Origin: Chlorobiaceae bacterium
Lineage (GTDB): Bacteria; Bacteroidota; Chlorobiia; Chlorobiales; Chlorobiaceae
Direction: 5' to 3'
Assembly: GCA_013334965.1 (NCBI GenBank)
Contig: JAAXWO010000009.1
Coordinates: 1 to 64,000, forward strand
Length of the DNA: 64,000 nt
Under the pieces are notes generated by a model that was given only the letters and a program-made list of their open reading frames with translations, did no database searches and had not been told where the DNA came from. The translations under genes and the position numbers were made by a program. Positions 53,466-61,833 of this stretch are shown one piece after another (positions within the stretch are counted from its first letter, which is position 1; every line of letters begins with the position of its first letter).

Positions 53466-53502
53466 TGCAGAATATTCCCCGGTCATTGTAGAATATTCTG
53501 CA
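53466..53502 (-). promoter_or_regulatory. Activator site pair (two GAATATTC boxes) upstream of the sigma-54 promoter
   Basis: TGCAGAATATTC (53466-53477) and GAATATTCTGCA (53491-53502) are exact reverse complements, and each contains the palindrome GAATATTC. They are centred about 70 bp upstream of the -24 box, a normal distance for an enhancer bound by an NtrC-type hexamer. Confidence 0.72.
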
Positions 53503-53520
53503 TATGAGGTTTACGAGCAA

Positions 53521-54876
53521 TTACCTGTCAGGCAGCCCTATACCATATTTTTCGAGGCGATAGATGAGGACATGGCGGGGGATTCGCAGGAATCGGGCGG
53601 CAGCGGTCTGGTTCCACCCGTTTCGCTCAAGGGCTTCGACGACAATCTCACGTTCCAGCTCTTCGAGCGAACAACCTTCGTCCGGAAGGTTGACGATGGT
53701 TTTTTTCGGTGTGCCGCCCTGGCGGAATTTGTCCGGAAGATCGCCTGAACCTATCGAATCGCCGTTGCGCATGATGATCAGGCGTTCGACGGTATTCTGA
53801 AGTTCGCGGACGTTTCCCGGCCATGGGTACCCGCTGAGCATATCGAGGGCTTCCTTTTCAAAGCTGATTCCGTCTTTTCCATATTTGGAGCAGAAGTAAC
53901 GGATGAGGAGCGGAATGTCCGCACGCCGCTGCCGGAGCGGGGGAAGATTGATTTCGATCACCGCGAGCCTGTAAAAGAGGTCTTCACGAAACCTGCCGTC
54001 CGACACGGCGGTTTCGATGTCGCGGTTGGTTGCGGATACCACACGTACGTCGACCTTTTGCGCTTTTGAAGCACCGATCGGGTCGACCTCCTTTTCCTGA
54101 AGCACCCTGAGCAGTTTGGGCTGAAGTTCGGGGAGCAGTTCTCCCACCTCGTCCAGAAATATGGTTCCGCCGTCGGCGAGCTGGAATTTTCCGGCCTTCT
54201 CTTTAATCGCCCCGGTAAACGCTCCCCGTGTATGGCCGAAGAGCTCGCTTTCGAGAAGGTCGCGGGGAATCGCTGCGCAGTTTATCGTGACGAAGGGCCC
54301 ATCGCGTCGCGAGCTGTTGGCGTGGATGGCGCGGGCGACAAGCTCCTTGCCGGTGCCGGATTCACCGGTTATGAGCACCGCAGCCTCCGTATCGGCGACT
54401 TTACGGATCATGCCGAAGACCTTCTCCATCTCTTTCGACGAGCCGATGATGGTGTGGAAATCGGCTTTGTCGGCCAATTCGCTTCTCAGCCGCCGGTTCT
54501 CTTCGGCCAGGCCGCAGAAGGTAACCGCTTTTGTGACGGTCAGGCGAAGTGCATCGCGGCTGAAGGGTTTCAGGATGTAGTCGAAGGCTCCCGCTTTCAT
54601 CGCTTCGACGGCTACGTCGACCTGTCCGAATGCGGTTATGATGATGACGAGGGTTTCGGACGACAGCTCCTTGATGGCCCTGAGCACCGAAAGGCCGTCA
54701 ATACCGGACATTTTCATGTCGGTGATGACAATGTCTGCCCGGACTTCCCGGAAAAGTTTGAGTCCGTCCTCTCCAGATGAGGCTTCAAATACTTCGTATC
54801 CCTCCTCCTGAAGGTTGTACTCTATGACCCGGCGCAACGATGTGTCGTCGTCAATGAGCAGGATTTTCGCTTTCAT
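53521..54876 (-). CDS. Sigma-54-dependent response regulator (NtrC/ZraR type)
   Basis: 451 aa: receiver (1-120) with Asp53 (IVITDMKMSG), AAA+ domain (about 140-375) with Walker A GESGTGKE and the sigma-54 contact loop GAFTGA in FGHTRGAFTGA, and a Fis-type helix-turn-helix at the C-terminus (ALERNGWNQTAAARFLRIPR). The start at 54876 (MKAKILLIDDDT) overlaps the kinase gene by 4 bases; an upstream start at 54897 is less likely. Together they form a two-component pair. The sites between its stop and cusC make that operon the obvious target, as in ZraSR-like metal responses. Confidence 0.94.
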   Translation of the reverse strand: MKAKILLIDDDTSLRRVIEYNLQEEGYEVFEASSGEDGLKLFREVRADIVITDMKMSGIDGLSVLRAIKELSSETLVIIITAFGQVDVAVEAMKAGAFDYILKPFSRDALRLTVTKAVTFCGLAEENRRLRSELADKADFHTIIGSSKEMEKVFGMIRKVADTEAAVLITGESGTGKELVARAIHANSSRRDGPFVTINCAAIPRDLLESELFGHTRGAFTGAIKEKAGKFQLADGGTIFLDEVGELLPELQPKLLRVLQEKEVDPIGASKAQKVDVRVVSATNRDIETAVSDGRFREDLFYRLAVIEINLPPLRQRRADIPLLIRYFCSKYGKDGISFEKEALDMLSGYPWPGNVRELQNTVERLIIMRNGDSIGSGDLPDKFRQGGTPKKTIVNLPDEGCSLEELEREIVVEALERNGWNQTAAARFLRIPRHVLIYRLEKYGIGLPDR

Positions 54877-55991
54877 GATACCTCTCCGTTCACGCATTCC
54901 TGCATAGGCAGGCTGATAATGACCGTTGTGCCTTTGCCCTGACGGCTTTCGATTCGCATCGTTCCCTTGTGGCTTTCGACGATCTTTCTGGTGATCGAAA
55001 GCCCGAGACCCGTTCCGTCTTGTTTGGTGGTGAAAAACGGCTCGTAAATCCGGTTGAGGTCATCTGCACTTATTCCTGAGCCGCTATCCCGGAAACCGAT
55101 TTCACAGAAGCCGTTGCCTGTGACTGATGTGGAGATCATCACTCGGCCTCCGGGAGGGGTGGCCTGCAATGCGTTGAGGACGATGTTCAGGAATGCCTGG
55201 CGCAGCTTTTCCCCTTCGGCCCGGATTATTACCGGTTGGGGAGAGGGCTGAAGCACCAGTTCGATCTGCCTTTTTCCGGCATCGCCGGACACGAGGGTTA
55301 CGATGGTTTCCAGTTCATCCTGCACGTTACACGGCTGTATATCTGATGGTTGCGGCTTTACCATGTGAAGAAACTCTTCGACGACCCGGTTAAGCCGTTC
55401 GGTTTCCCTGATCTGTATTTCGATGAACTCATACTTCGGATCGCCGGGCCGGTAATCGTCCTTCAGTATTTCCGCCGTACCCCGGATTGACCCAAGCGGG
55501 TTGCGGATCTCGTGAGCCAGAACCGCAGCGAACTCTCCCATGGTAGAAAGCCTCTCCGATCGTCTCAGCTGCTCTTCGATGGTGATAATCCGTTCTGACT
55601 GCGCCCTCAACTTCCCGTAAGACTCCTCCAGTACCCTTGCGCTCTGCTGAAGTTCAACTGTTCGTTCACGTTCCCGCTGCGACAGGAGCCCGGTGACACC
55701 TCCGACCGTATTGTAGAGGATGATCTCAAGATATTTTTCCGCTTCCATGTCGAAGTGGCCGCCCCACTGGAAAAGGATGTGGGGCGCATAGACCAGGCTG
55801 ACGATCACGGAACAGAGCAACCCGCCATGAAGGCCGAACCATAGGGCGGCAAGAATGATCGGCAGATAATACAGCCGCTGGAAGATATCGTGAATGTAGG
55901 CTACATGAAGCGGGGTCATGTAGTGAAACAGGCTGATGCCGGTAATGAATGCAGCAAGGATCAGTATCCTGATTCCGAATGATTTATCCAT
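54873..55991 (-). CDS. Membrane sensor histidine kinase
   Basis: 372 aa. Residues about 8-105 hold four or five hydrophobic segments (ILILAAFITGISLFHYM, LYYLPIILAALWFGLHGGLL, SVIVSLVYAPHILF) with no large periplasmic loop. A coiled-coil linker follows, then HisKA with His160 (LAHEIRNPLGSIRG) and HATPase (NIVLNALQAT, DSGSGIS, GTGLGLSI). It would phosphorylate the NtrC-type regulator whose gene overlaps it. The membrane-embedded sensor without a sizeable periplasmic domain differs from ZraS/CusS, so the metal may be sensed in or near the membrane. Confidence 0.92.
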   Translation of the reverse strand: MDKSFGIRILILAAFITGISLFHYMTPLHVAYIHDIFQRLYYLPIILAALWFGLHGGLLCSVIVSLVYAPHILFQWGGHFDMEAEKYLEIILYNTVGGVTGLLSQRERERTVELQQSARVLEESYGKLRAQSERIITIEEQLRRSERLSTMGEFAAVLAHEIRNPLGSIRGTAEILKDDYRPGDPKYEFIEIQIRETERLNRVVEEFLHMVKPQPSDIQPCNVQDELETIVTLVSGDAGKRQIELVLQPSPQPVIIRAEGEKLRQAFLNIVLNALQATPPGGRVMISTSVTGNGFCEIGFRDSGSGISADDLNRIYEPFFTTKQDGTGLGLSITRKIVESHKGTMRIESRQGKGTTVIISLPMQECVNGEVS

Positions 55992-56031
55992 AGCGCCTCC
56001 GTCGCCGGCCCTGATGAACCTGTTATTCCGT

Positions 56032-56391
56032 TCAGTACTCTTCGCCGTTGATCAGCAGCACCACCATACGATTGTCGCCCAGCGCCTCCTTTACCTCCTG
56101 CGACCATTCAAGGGATGCGTCTTCAAGCTCTGCAATGATGAAATCTTCGAAATCTTCCAGGATTTCATCCTCCACATCGACCTCTTCAGGTGAGGTGACC
56201 TTGATCAGGATGCTCGGTTCGGCCTCATCTCCCTCGCCGTAGGTGCCGAATTCGATATCGACGTTACATGCTACCGTTCCCGTGAGGGCGACCAGTTTGC
56301 CCGTTTCGAGAAGTTTGTTTTCGATGTTTTCAAGATCGACAAGAACGCCGGCGAATCTGGCGTCTTCATGAAGGTTGATGGTGTCTGCCAT
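56032..56391 (-). CDS. Acidic protein of unknown function
   Basis: 119 aa and strongly acidic, with clusters such as TSPEEVDVEDEILEDFEDF. It starts MADTINLHEDARFAGVLVDL and ends NRMVVLLINGEEY. No signal peptide, membrane helix or known motif is visible. Good codon use and the lack of competing frames suggest that it is real. It is 40 bp upstream of the sensor kinase on the same strand, so a link with the metal two-component genes is possible but not shown. Confidence 0.65.
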   Translation of the reverse strand: MADTINLHEDARFAGVLVDLENIENKLLETGKLVALTGTVACNVDIEFGTYGEGDEAEPSILIKVTSPEEVDVEDEILEDFEDFIIAELEDASLEWSQEVKEALGDNRMVVLLINGEEY

Positions 56392-56676
56392 TGTTTAAAA
56401 ACTTGGGTGGTGAAAAATCAGCTCATTGCAGGTAAAATAGTCATTAACCGGAATAAAGCCGTTTCCGGAAACACAATGGTAACAAAAGAGCTTTATCAGG
56501 AATAATGATCTCCTGGTGCCGGGATGAACGTCATTCAATTCAACGAGCGGGAAGCTTGATCGACTCTCAATCCGATTGCGTTAAATTCATCAGGGAAGTT
56601 TATCCGAAGCGGCAACGACGCCCTGTTATTCCAGGCTCCATGGAGCATTGGCCGGATCGTGTATTTGGATGGGGCG

Positions 56677-57150
56677 TCAGGCGATCGGGAGGTAGATGTC
56701 GGTAACGGATTCGGTTTCACCCGCTTCAGGCGAGAAGTGGACTCGTTGCAGGAAGACCGGGAACTCCCTTCTCTGCTCTCCGCTGAGCGGAAGCCATTCT
56801 GTGCAGAGCTGTTGTATGCTTTCGCCGAGACTTTCGTCGGTGCCCAGGTGGCGAAGCACTGCGCAACGTCCTGACGGGATGATTCCAGTCACTATGCCAT
56901 ATTCCGGATCGCTCATCTCTTGAGTCACAGCTGCGCAGATATCGATGCGGAAATTTTCAGGCGGCGTCTCTCTCGGGTCGCCATACAGGATATTGAACGT
57001 GGCGCTGACGGATGGAGAGAGATGGTTCTTCCTTCGCCATTCGATGAAACGCCTTATCGACTCATCCAGCATCAGCGGATCGCCGCGATGCTCCATGATG
57101 GCGAGCCTGGTTTCCTTGAACTCTATGACGGCAACGGTTTGAGGTCGCAT
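56677..57150 (-). CDS. GyrI-like small-molecule-binding domain protein
   Basis: 157 aa from MRPQTVAVIEFKETRLAIME at 57150. This is the stand-alone GyrI-like/AraC effector-binding domain: two SHS2-type repeats with the shared opening TVAVIEFKETRLAIMEHRGD and a middle with FNILYGDPRETPPENFRIDI. The end is YLPIA, as in many members. These domains bind hydrophobic small molecules or inhibit gyrase. No DNA-binding domain is attached. It is divergent from the LptF/G-like gene; the extra 23 codons upstream are not family-like. Confidence 0.82.
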   Translation of the reverse strand: MRPQTVAVIEFKETRLAIMEHRGDPLMLDESIRRFIEWRRKNHLSPSVSATFNILYGDPRETPPENFRIDICAAVTQEMSDPEYGIVTGIIPSGRCAVLRHLGTDESLGESIQQLCTEWLPLSGEQRREFPVFLQRVHFSPEAGETESVTDIYLPIA

Positions 57151-57390
57151 ATCGCTGTTTATTTCCTGATGCCCGGCTATTCTTTTCTCAATAATAACAG
57201 CGACGCCGATACGGGCCAAATTCTACCCTCGGAAATCAGTGGCTTTATGGCTGGCCTGTCGGCCTTGACCGGTCATCGCCAGCAGCATTATTGCACTCAC
57301 AGGGTTCTGCCGTATATTGTGTCCTTCCGGCAATGTGCCTGCGTGTTCAGGAAAGAAGCTTCCGGACATTCAGGGATTAACAGATTTTTG

Positions 57391-58707
57391 ATGAAAATTC
57401 TCGATCGATACATTCTCAAAGCGCATGCAGGGACCTTTTTCTTTGCGTTTGTGACGATCCTGTTCGTGCTGATGCTCTCGTTCCTCACGAAGTTTCTCGA
57501 TCGTCTGCTCGGCAAGGGTCTGGATATCGGCATAGTGATCGAGATGGTGATGCTTCAGTCTGCCTGGATGGTGGGTTTCGCTGTACCTATGGCCGTGCTG
57601 GTTTCGACGGTCATGTCTTTTGGCGCGCTGACCAACAGTTCAGAACTGACGGTTATGCGTTCCGGTGGAATCTCCATTTATCGGCTTGTCGCCCCCGTGC
57701 TGGTCGCTAGCCTTTGCCTCTCTCTTCTCGTTGAGCGCTTCAACAATGTTCTGATGCCGGAAGCCAATTACAGGGCCAACGTGCTTTTGTCCGATATTTC
57801 GCGCATGAAGCCCGGTTTCGGTATTGACCAGAACTCTTTCTCAGATGTCATCAAGGGCTATTCGATCATGGCCCGAAAGGTCGACAACAAGACAGGAGAG
57901 CTTTTCGATGTCGTTCTGTACGATCGCGAACGGCCTGATGTGAGCATGGTCATTACAGCTGCAAGGGGGCGGATAGAGTTTTCGTCCGATTATCGCTCGC
58001 TCATACTGACTCTCGATGACGGCGAGATCCATCAACTGAGCCTTCCGGGTATGGAGAAGTACAGAAAAGTGCTCTTCGCCAGGAACCGCTATGTGTTTGA
58101 AGCGGCGGGATACGTTTTCGAGCGCAGCGATGCCAACGGGCGTCGGCGTGGCGGTCGTGAGCTTTCAGCGACAGATCTTCTTGCGGTCGGCCAGGAGTTG
58201 CTCTCGAAAGCGGACATGTCGGAGCGTTCGGTAGATTGCGGGCTCAACGATCTGAAAGGAGCCGTCGACCTGATCAGGAAGAACAGGGGACATGAATCGA
58301 AGGCTCTTCCTGTTGCGTCGCCTGACCGGGCAGTCGAGTCTGCGGATGCCAGTCTCAATGAAGTGGCGACCCTGATCGCAGATATCGAAAAGCAGAGGAC
58401 CGAGTACAGGAAGTACATGGTCGAGTACCATAAAAAATATTCGCTGGCGTTTGCCTGCGTGGTTTTCGCCCTGGTCGGCGCTCCACTCGGAGTGATGGCC
58501 CGAAGAGGAGGGTTCGGCGTCGGAGCAGCCCTTTCCCTGCTCTTTTTCGTGATGTACTGGGCGCTTATGATCGGCGGGGAGAAGATCGCCGACAGGGGAT
58601 TGCTCTCTCCTGCAGTCTCCGTATGGATGCCCAATGTGATCCTTTCGGTCACCGGTCTGTTCATGCTGTTCCGCCTGACCCGTTCGGTAAACGCATCATC
58701 GCGCTGA
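57391..58707 (+). CDS. LptF/LptG family permease
   Basis: 438 aa. MKILDRYILKAHAGTFFFAF starts the YjgP/YjgQ family, whose six helices flank a periplasmic beta-jellyroll domain. Helices are seen at about 12-30, 60-85, 100-120 and three near the end (YSLAFACVVFALVGAPLGVM, GVGAALSLLFFVMYWALMIG, VILSVTGLFMLFRL). It carries the VGAPLG motif of the family. With LptBC it extracts LPS from the inner membrane for transport to the outer membrane. The start at 57391 is the first family-like Met; an upstream frame from 56920 is a shadow of the antisense gene. It appears as a single gene here. Confidence 0.9.
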   Translation: MKILDRYILKAHAGTFFFAFVTILFVLMLSFLTKFLDRLLGKGLDIGIVIEMVMLQSAWMVGFAVPMAVLVSTVMSFGALTNSSELTVMRSGGISIYRLVAPVLVASLCLSLLVERFNNVLMPEANYRANVLLSDISRMKPGFGIDQNSFSDVIKGYSIMARKVDNKTGELFDVVLYDRERPDVSMVITAARGRIEFSSDYRSLILTLDDGEIHQLSLPGMEKYRKVLFARNRYVFEAAGYVFERSDANGRRRGGRELSATDLLAVGQELLSKADMSERSVDCGLNDLKGAVDLIRKNRGHESKALPVASPDRAVESADASLNEVATLIADIEKQRTEYRKYMVEYHKKYSLAFACVVFALVGAPLGVMARRGGFGVGAALSLLFFVMYWALMIGGEKIADRGLLSPAVSVWMPNVILSVTGLFMLFRLTRSVNASSR

Positions 58708-58857
58708 ACGGTTTTTATCAAAGGGAGACGGTCACTCCTGTCCGCCATTCTGCCTCACCGGCCGGGGAATCACCCTCAAACGTTAACAGCCGATTCTCAT
58801 GGTGGGCTGGAAAACCCGACCTCCTTTTAACTCCATGGCAGACAACATCAAAAAAAG

Positions 58858-58891
58858 GTCTGCCCAGGGTGCAATACATGGGCAGACTCAT
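58858..58891 (+). terminator. Terminator after the LptF/G gene
   Basis: GTCTGCCCA (58858-58866) and TGGGCAGAC (58879-58887) form a 9-bp stem with a 12-nt loop, followed by TCATTTTG. The rest of 58708-58963 holds no recognised gene. Confidence 0.6.
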
Positions 58892-58963
58892 TTTGCCAGT
58901 GCTCACAACGGAGTTTACGAATGAACTGCAGAACCGGAGCCAGGCGTTCCCGGCTAAATCGAT

Positions 58964-59332
58964 TCACCGTGCCTTGAATGCGCAAACCGGTCTTTTCTTT
59001 CCATTCGCGTCCACGCTGACGAAGGTGATGCGGGTCGTGAAGACCAGCTCCTTCACTCCCGTGGAGATCTCTTCGCGTGTGACGTCCACGATGTACTCGA
59101 CCGATGTGGTGCCGATGCGGTTCTGTTTGGATTCGAAGCAGAGTATGGTGCCCTGCCGGATGCTTTTCCTGAACTCGATTTTATCCATGCCCACAGTGAC
59201 GAAGTTGCAGCCGGGGAAATCAAGAGTGACGGCTATGTAACTCACTTCATCGATCCATTTGAGCAGGTTGCCTCCAAAGAGGAACCCGAAATGGTTCAGG
59301 TGTTCAGGCATTACAAGTTTATGTGTTTCCAT
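58964..59332 (-). CDS. Acyl-CoA thioesterase (hotdog fold, YciA-like)
   Basis: 122 aa from [20 protein letters not shown] at 59332. The [21 protein letters not shown] opening is the active-site signature of the YciA/BACH acyl-CoA hydrolases, and [13 protein letters not shown] near the end is also typical. Between 60 and 70 codons of open frame upstream are AT/GC repeat-derived and not coding. It hydrolyses acyl-CoA to free acid and CoA. It is separated from the NFACT gene by a repeat tract. Confidence 0.88.
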   Translation of the reverse strand: METHKLVMPEHLNHFGFLFGGNLLKWIDEVSYIAVTLDFPGCNFVTVGMDKIEFRKSIRQGTILCFESKQNRIGTTSVEYIVDVTREEISTGVKELVFTTRITFVSVDANGKKRPVCAFKAR

Positions 59333-59398
59333 GTACGTAGTGAGAAGTTGGTGATAAAAGACGAAACAAGATAATGAAAGGATTTTATTGGAAGACGT

Positions 59399-59570
59399 AA
59401 CGCGGAAACCGTGACGCGTGACGCGAAACGTGAAATGATGCAGGTTACGTCGGATACTGGCACTGCACTGACTCGTCACCTGTCCCGAGTCCCTCGTCCC
59501 AAGTCCCGTTTTCCGTGTTACGCGTAACGCGTTACGAGTCACGCGTTACGAGTCACGCGTCACGCGTCAC
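59399..59570. repeat. Heptamer repeat tract (CGCGTNA-type)
   Basis: From 59521 seven consecutive 7-bp units CGCGTAA, CGCGTTA, CGAGTCA, CGCGTTA, CGAGTCA, CGCGTCA, CGCGTCA run to 59569, immediately at the 3' end of the NFACT gene. A related degenerate tract (GTGACGCGTGACGCGAAACG) is near 59412-59431. They resemble the short tandemly repeated repetitive heptamers known from cyanobacteria. Confidence 0.8.
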
Positions 59571-61195
59571 GGTTCTCTCGGTGTTACCATGATCACTTTT
59601 TCCCTTTCTACGATCACGCTTCCCATGGCGCCTTTGGATTTTCTGACATATTTTTTCTGCGTGTAGATCACCGGTACCAGCCCTGAATGCTTCGCTGAAG
59701 AGTACCATGCGGCGATTTCAGCGGCACGCCGGATCTCAGACATGTTGTGCATGCCGGCGCCCTTGAGAAGGCAGTGTGAGCCGGAGGCGCCCCTGGCGTG
59801 GAGCCAGATGTCGTCCGGACGTGCGTGGTTGAAGGTGAGCAGCTCGTTGTTTTCAGCATTGCGGCCGACGTACAGGGTGATCGACCGGGTGAGGGGAATG
59901 GTCCTGAATGGACTTCTCTTTTCCTCATTCCTTTTGCCATGAAGGCTGGATTTGCGCGCTTCCGACGGTTTGGCATCGAGCAGTTCCCGGATCTCCTCCG
60001 GTGTCTCTGCCGCGTTGAGTTCTCCGATCCTGTGCTGCAGTGCGTTGAGTTCCCGGACGAGTGTCGTATGCCGGGTCCTGATTCCCTGGATTTTTTTGCG
60101 GCTTTTCGAGGCCTGTCCGAAATACCATGCGGCGTTTTCCTGGATGTTCAGCTCAGGTTTTACCTTTATGGTTACCGGTGGAACCGCGGGGTCGAAGATA
60201 TCGGGGACCGTCACCTGGCAGGCTACCGATTCGATTTTTCCGATTGCTCCGGTGAGCAGGTGACCGAAGGTTTCGAAACGCCGGGCGGAAGCTTCCATCT
60301 CTGGGAAATCTGCGCTGGCAAGCTCTTTTTCTATTTTGCCGATCTTTTTGACCAGATCCCTCCGCATCTCGTCGGCCCTGTCATGCAGGTGCATGTAACT
60401 GTGCATCTTGCGGGAGTATTGGCTCATGGCGTCGAGCACCGTGTCGAACATGCTCACCGTGTCTCCGTCGAAAGGTTCGATGATCGAGAACACCGGAGGA
60501 CGGTCGGCGTTTTCGATAACGCAGGGAGAGGGGGATGCCAGCTCGTAAAAGAGCGCGCAGAAGGCAGAGAAGAGTTTTTCCGGTTTTTCGCCGCCTGCTC
60601 GTGCGATAAGCTGGCGGGCCAGCCTACGGTCGAAGCCCGGCAGGATTGTCGACAGCCTTTTTTCGAGCGGCTCATCGTCGCCGGCGGCGTGCAGCTCTTC
60701 AAGGAACAGGGATTCTGAGAGTGTGAGGGATTCAAGCGCCCTGAACACCGGAATACGATCTGCATCCCCGTCGAACGCTTTGCCTTCAAGCTCCTTCCCG
60801 TCCTTGAACGCTTCGATGATTCGTCCTTCCCGGACCAGCATTACGTTGGTGTCCGCGCTGAAAAGCCTGAGCACGATCAAATGGCCGTCTTCAAGCGAAA
60901 ACCTGATCTCCCGGTCGTTGGGAGCCATGACGACGCCCATGACCTGCTGTTCGAAGACATGGGTCATGATGCCTGCCGAGTTCCGGCGTTTCCTGTTGAG
61001 CCCTTCCCTTGTCGAAAGCGAGAACTGCTGGGAGCGGACGGTGACGATCAGTTGAATGTGCCGTCCGTCGAAGGTGACGAAGCCGAGGGTTATCTCGTTC
61101 CTGTCCTGCGAATGAATTTCGAAAAGGTATCCGCCTGCGAGCTGTTCGTCCAGTTCCCTGGCAGCGTGGTATAGCGTAAAGTAATTTCGGAGCAT
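59567..61195 (-). CDS. NFACT (RqcH/fibronectin-binding-like) ribosome quality control protein
   Basis: 542 aa: an N-terminal NFACT-N domain (MLRNYFTLYHAARELDEQ...), a long helical coiled coil (about 260-400, DRADEMRRDLVKKIGKIEKE) and a C-terminal NFACT-R domain with HARPDDIWLHARGASGSHCL and a basic tail. RqcH proteins bind stalled 50S-peptidyl-tRNA complexes and add alanine tails; the DDIWLHARGASGSH signature is intact. The C-terminus VTPREP* is right against the heptamer tract. No rqcP gene is adjacent in the window. Confidence 0.9.
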   Translation of the reverse strand: MLRNYFTLYHAARELDEQLAGGYLFEIHSQDRNEITLGFVTFDGRHIQLIVTVRSQQFSLSTREGLNRKRRNSAGIMTHVFEQQVMGVVMAPNDREIRFSLEDGHLIVLRLFSADTNVMLVREGRIIEAFKDGKELEGKAFDGDADRIPVFRALESLTLSESLFLEELHAAGDDEPLEKRLSTILPGFDRRLARQLIARAGGEKPEKLFSAFCALFYELASPSPCVIENADRPPVFSIIEPFDGDTVSMFDTVLDAMSQYSRKMHSYMHLHDRADEMRRDLVKKIGKIEKELASADFPEMEASARRFETFGHLLTGAIGKIESVACQVTVPDIFDPAVPPVTIKVKPELNIQENAAWYFGQASKSRKKIQGIRTRHTTLVRELNALQHRIGELNAAETPEEIRELLDAKPSEARKSSLHGKRNEEKRSPFRTIPLTRSITLYVGRNAENNELLTFNHARPDDIWLHARGASGSHCLLKGAGMHNMSEIRRAAEIAAWYSSAKHSGLVPVIYTQKKYVRKSKGAMGSVIVEREKVIMVTPREP

Positions 61196-61290
61196 GGGCC
61201 GGAAGGGTTGCGTCGGGGCGATCTTTCCTCTATTTTATCGTATCGACATCGATAGGGTGATCGCCGTATTGGTTCAATGTATAAAAAAAC

Positions 61291-61821
61291 ATGGCTATGC
61301 ATGAAGAGGGCAATCACTCCTGCTGTTGCGGTCCATCCGGGAACGGAGACTCCGCAGGGCAGGAGCAGCGGCTTGGATGGCACGAATATTTCATGAGCGT
61401 CGCCCATCTCATCTCGCGCCGGGCGACCTGCACGAGGGGGCATATCGGCGCGGTGATCGTTCGCGACCACAACATCCTTTCGACCGGTTACAACGGGGCC
61501 CCATCGGGCCTGCCGCACTGCAACGAGACCAACTGCAGAATATTCAGGAGCACCCATCCCGACGGTACGGTAGAGGAGAACTGCGTCAACACCATCCACG
61601 CCGAGATCAACGCCATCGCACAGGCGGCCAAGCACGGCGTGTCGATCAAGGACGCCGACATCTACATTACGGCGAGTCCCTGTATCCACTGCCTGAAGGT
61701 GCTGATCAACGTCGGTATCAGGACGATCTATTACGACAAGCCTTACAAGATCGAACATATTTCAGAGCTGCTGAGGTTGTCGGGAGTTCAGCTCGTGCAT
61801 GTTACCGCCGAAAAATCCTGA
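61291..61821 (+). CDS. Deoxycytidylate deaminase family protein
   Basis: 176 aa. The core starts at [19 protein letters not shown]; zinc and catalytic residues are in [12 protein letters not shown] (HAE) and [16 protein letters not shown] (PCxxC), with [20 protein letters not shown] before them. It converts dCMP to dUMP for dTTP synthesis, though ComEB-like relatives act in other ways. The N-terminal 25 residues carry a CCC-rich segment ([10 protein letters not shown]) not common in the family. It is 12 bp before ribD, so co-transcribed with it. Confidence 0.88.
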   Translation: MAMHEEGNHSCCCGPSGNGDSAGQEQRLGWHEYFMSVAHLISRRATCTRGHIGAVIVRDHNILSTGYNGAPSGLPHCNETNCRIFRSTHPDGTVEENCVNTIHAEINAIAQAAKHGVSIKDADIYITASPCIHCLKVLINVGIRTIYYDKPYKIEHISELLRLSGVQLVHVTAEKS

Positions 61822-61833
61822 ACGGGCAGCTTC

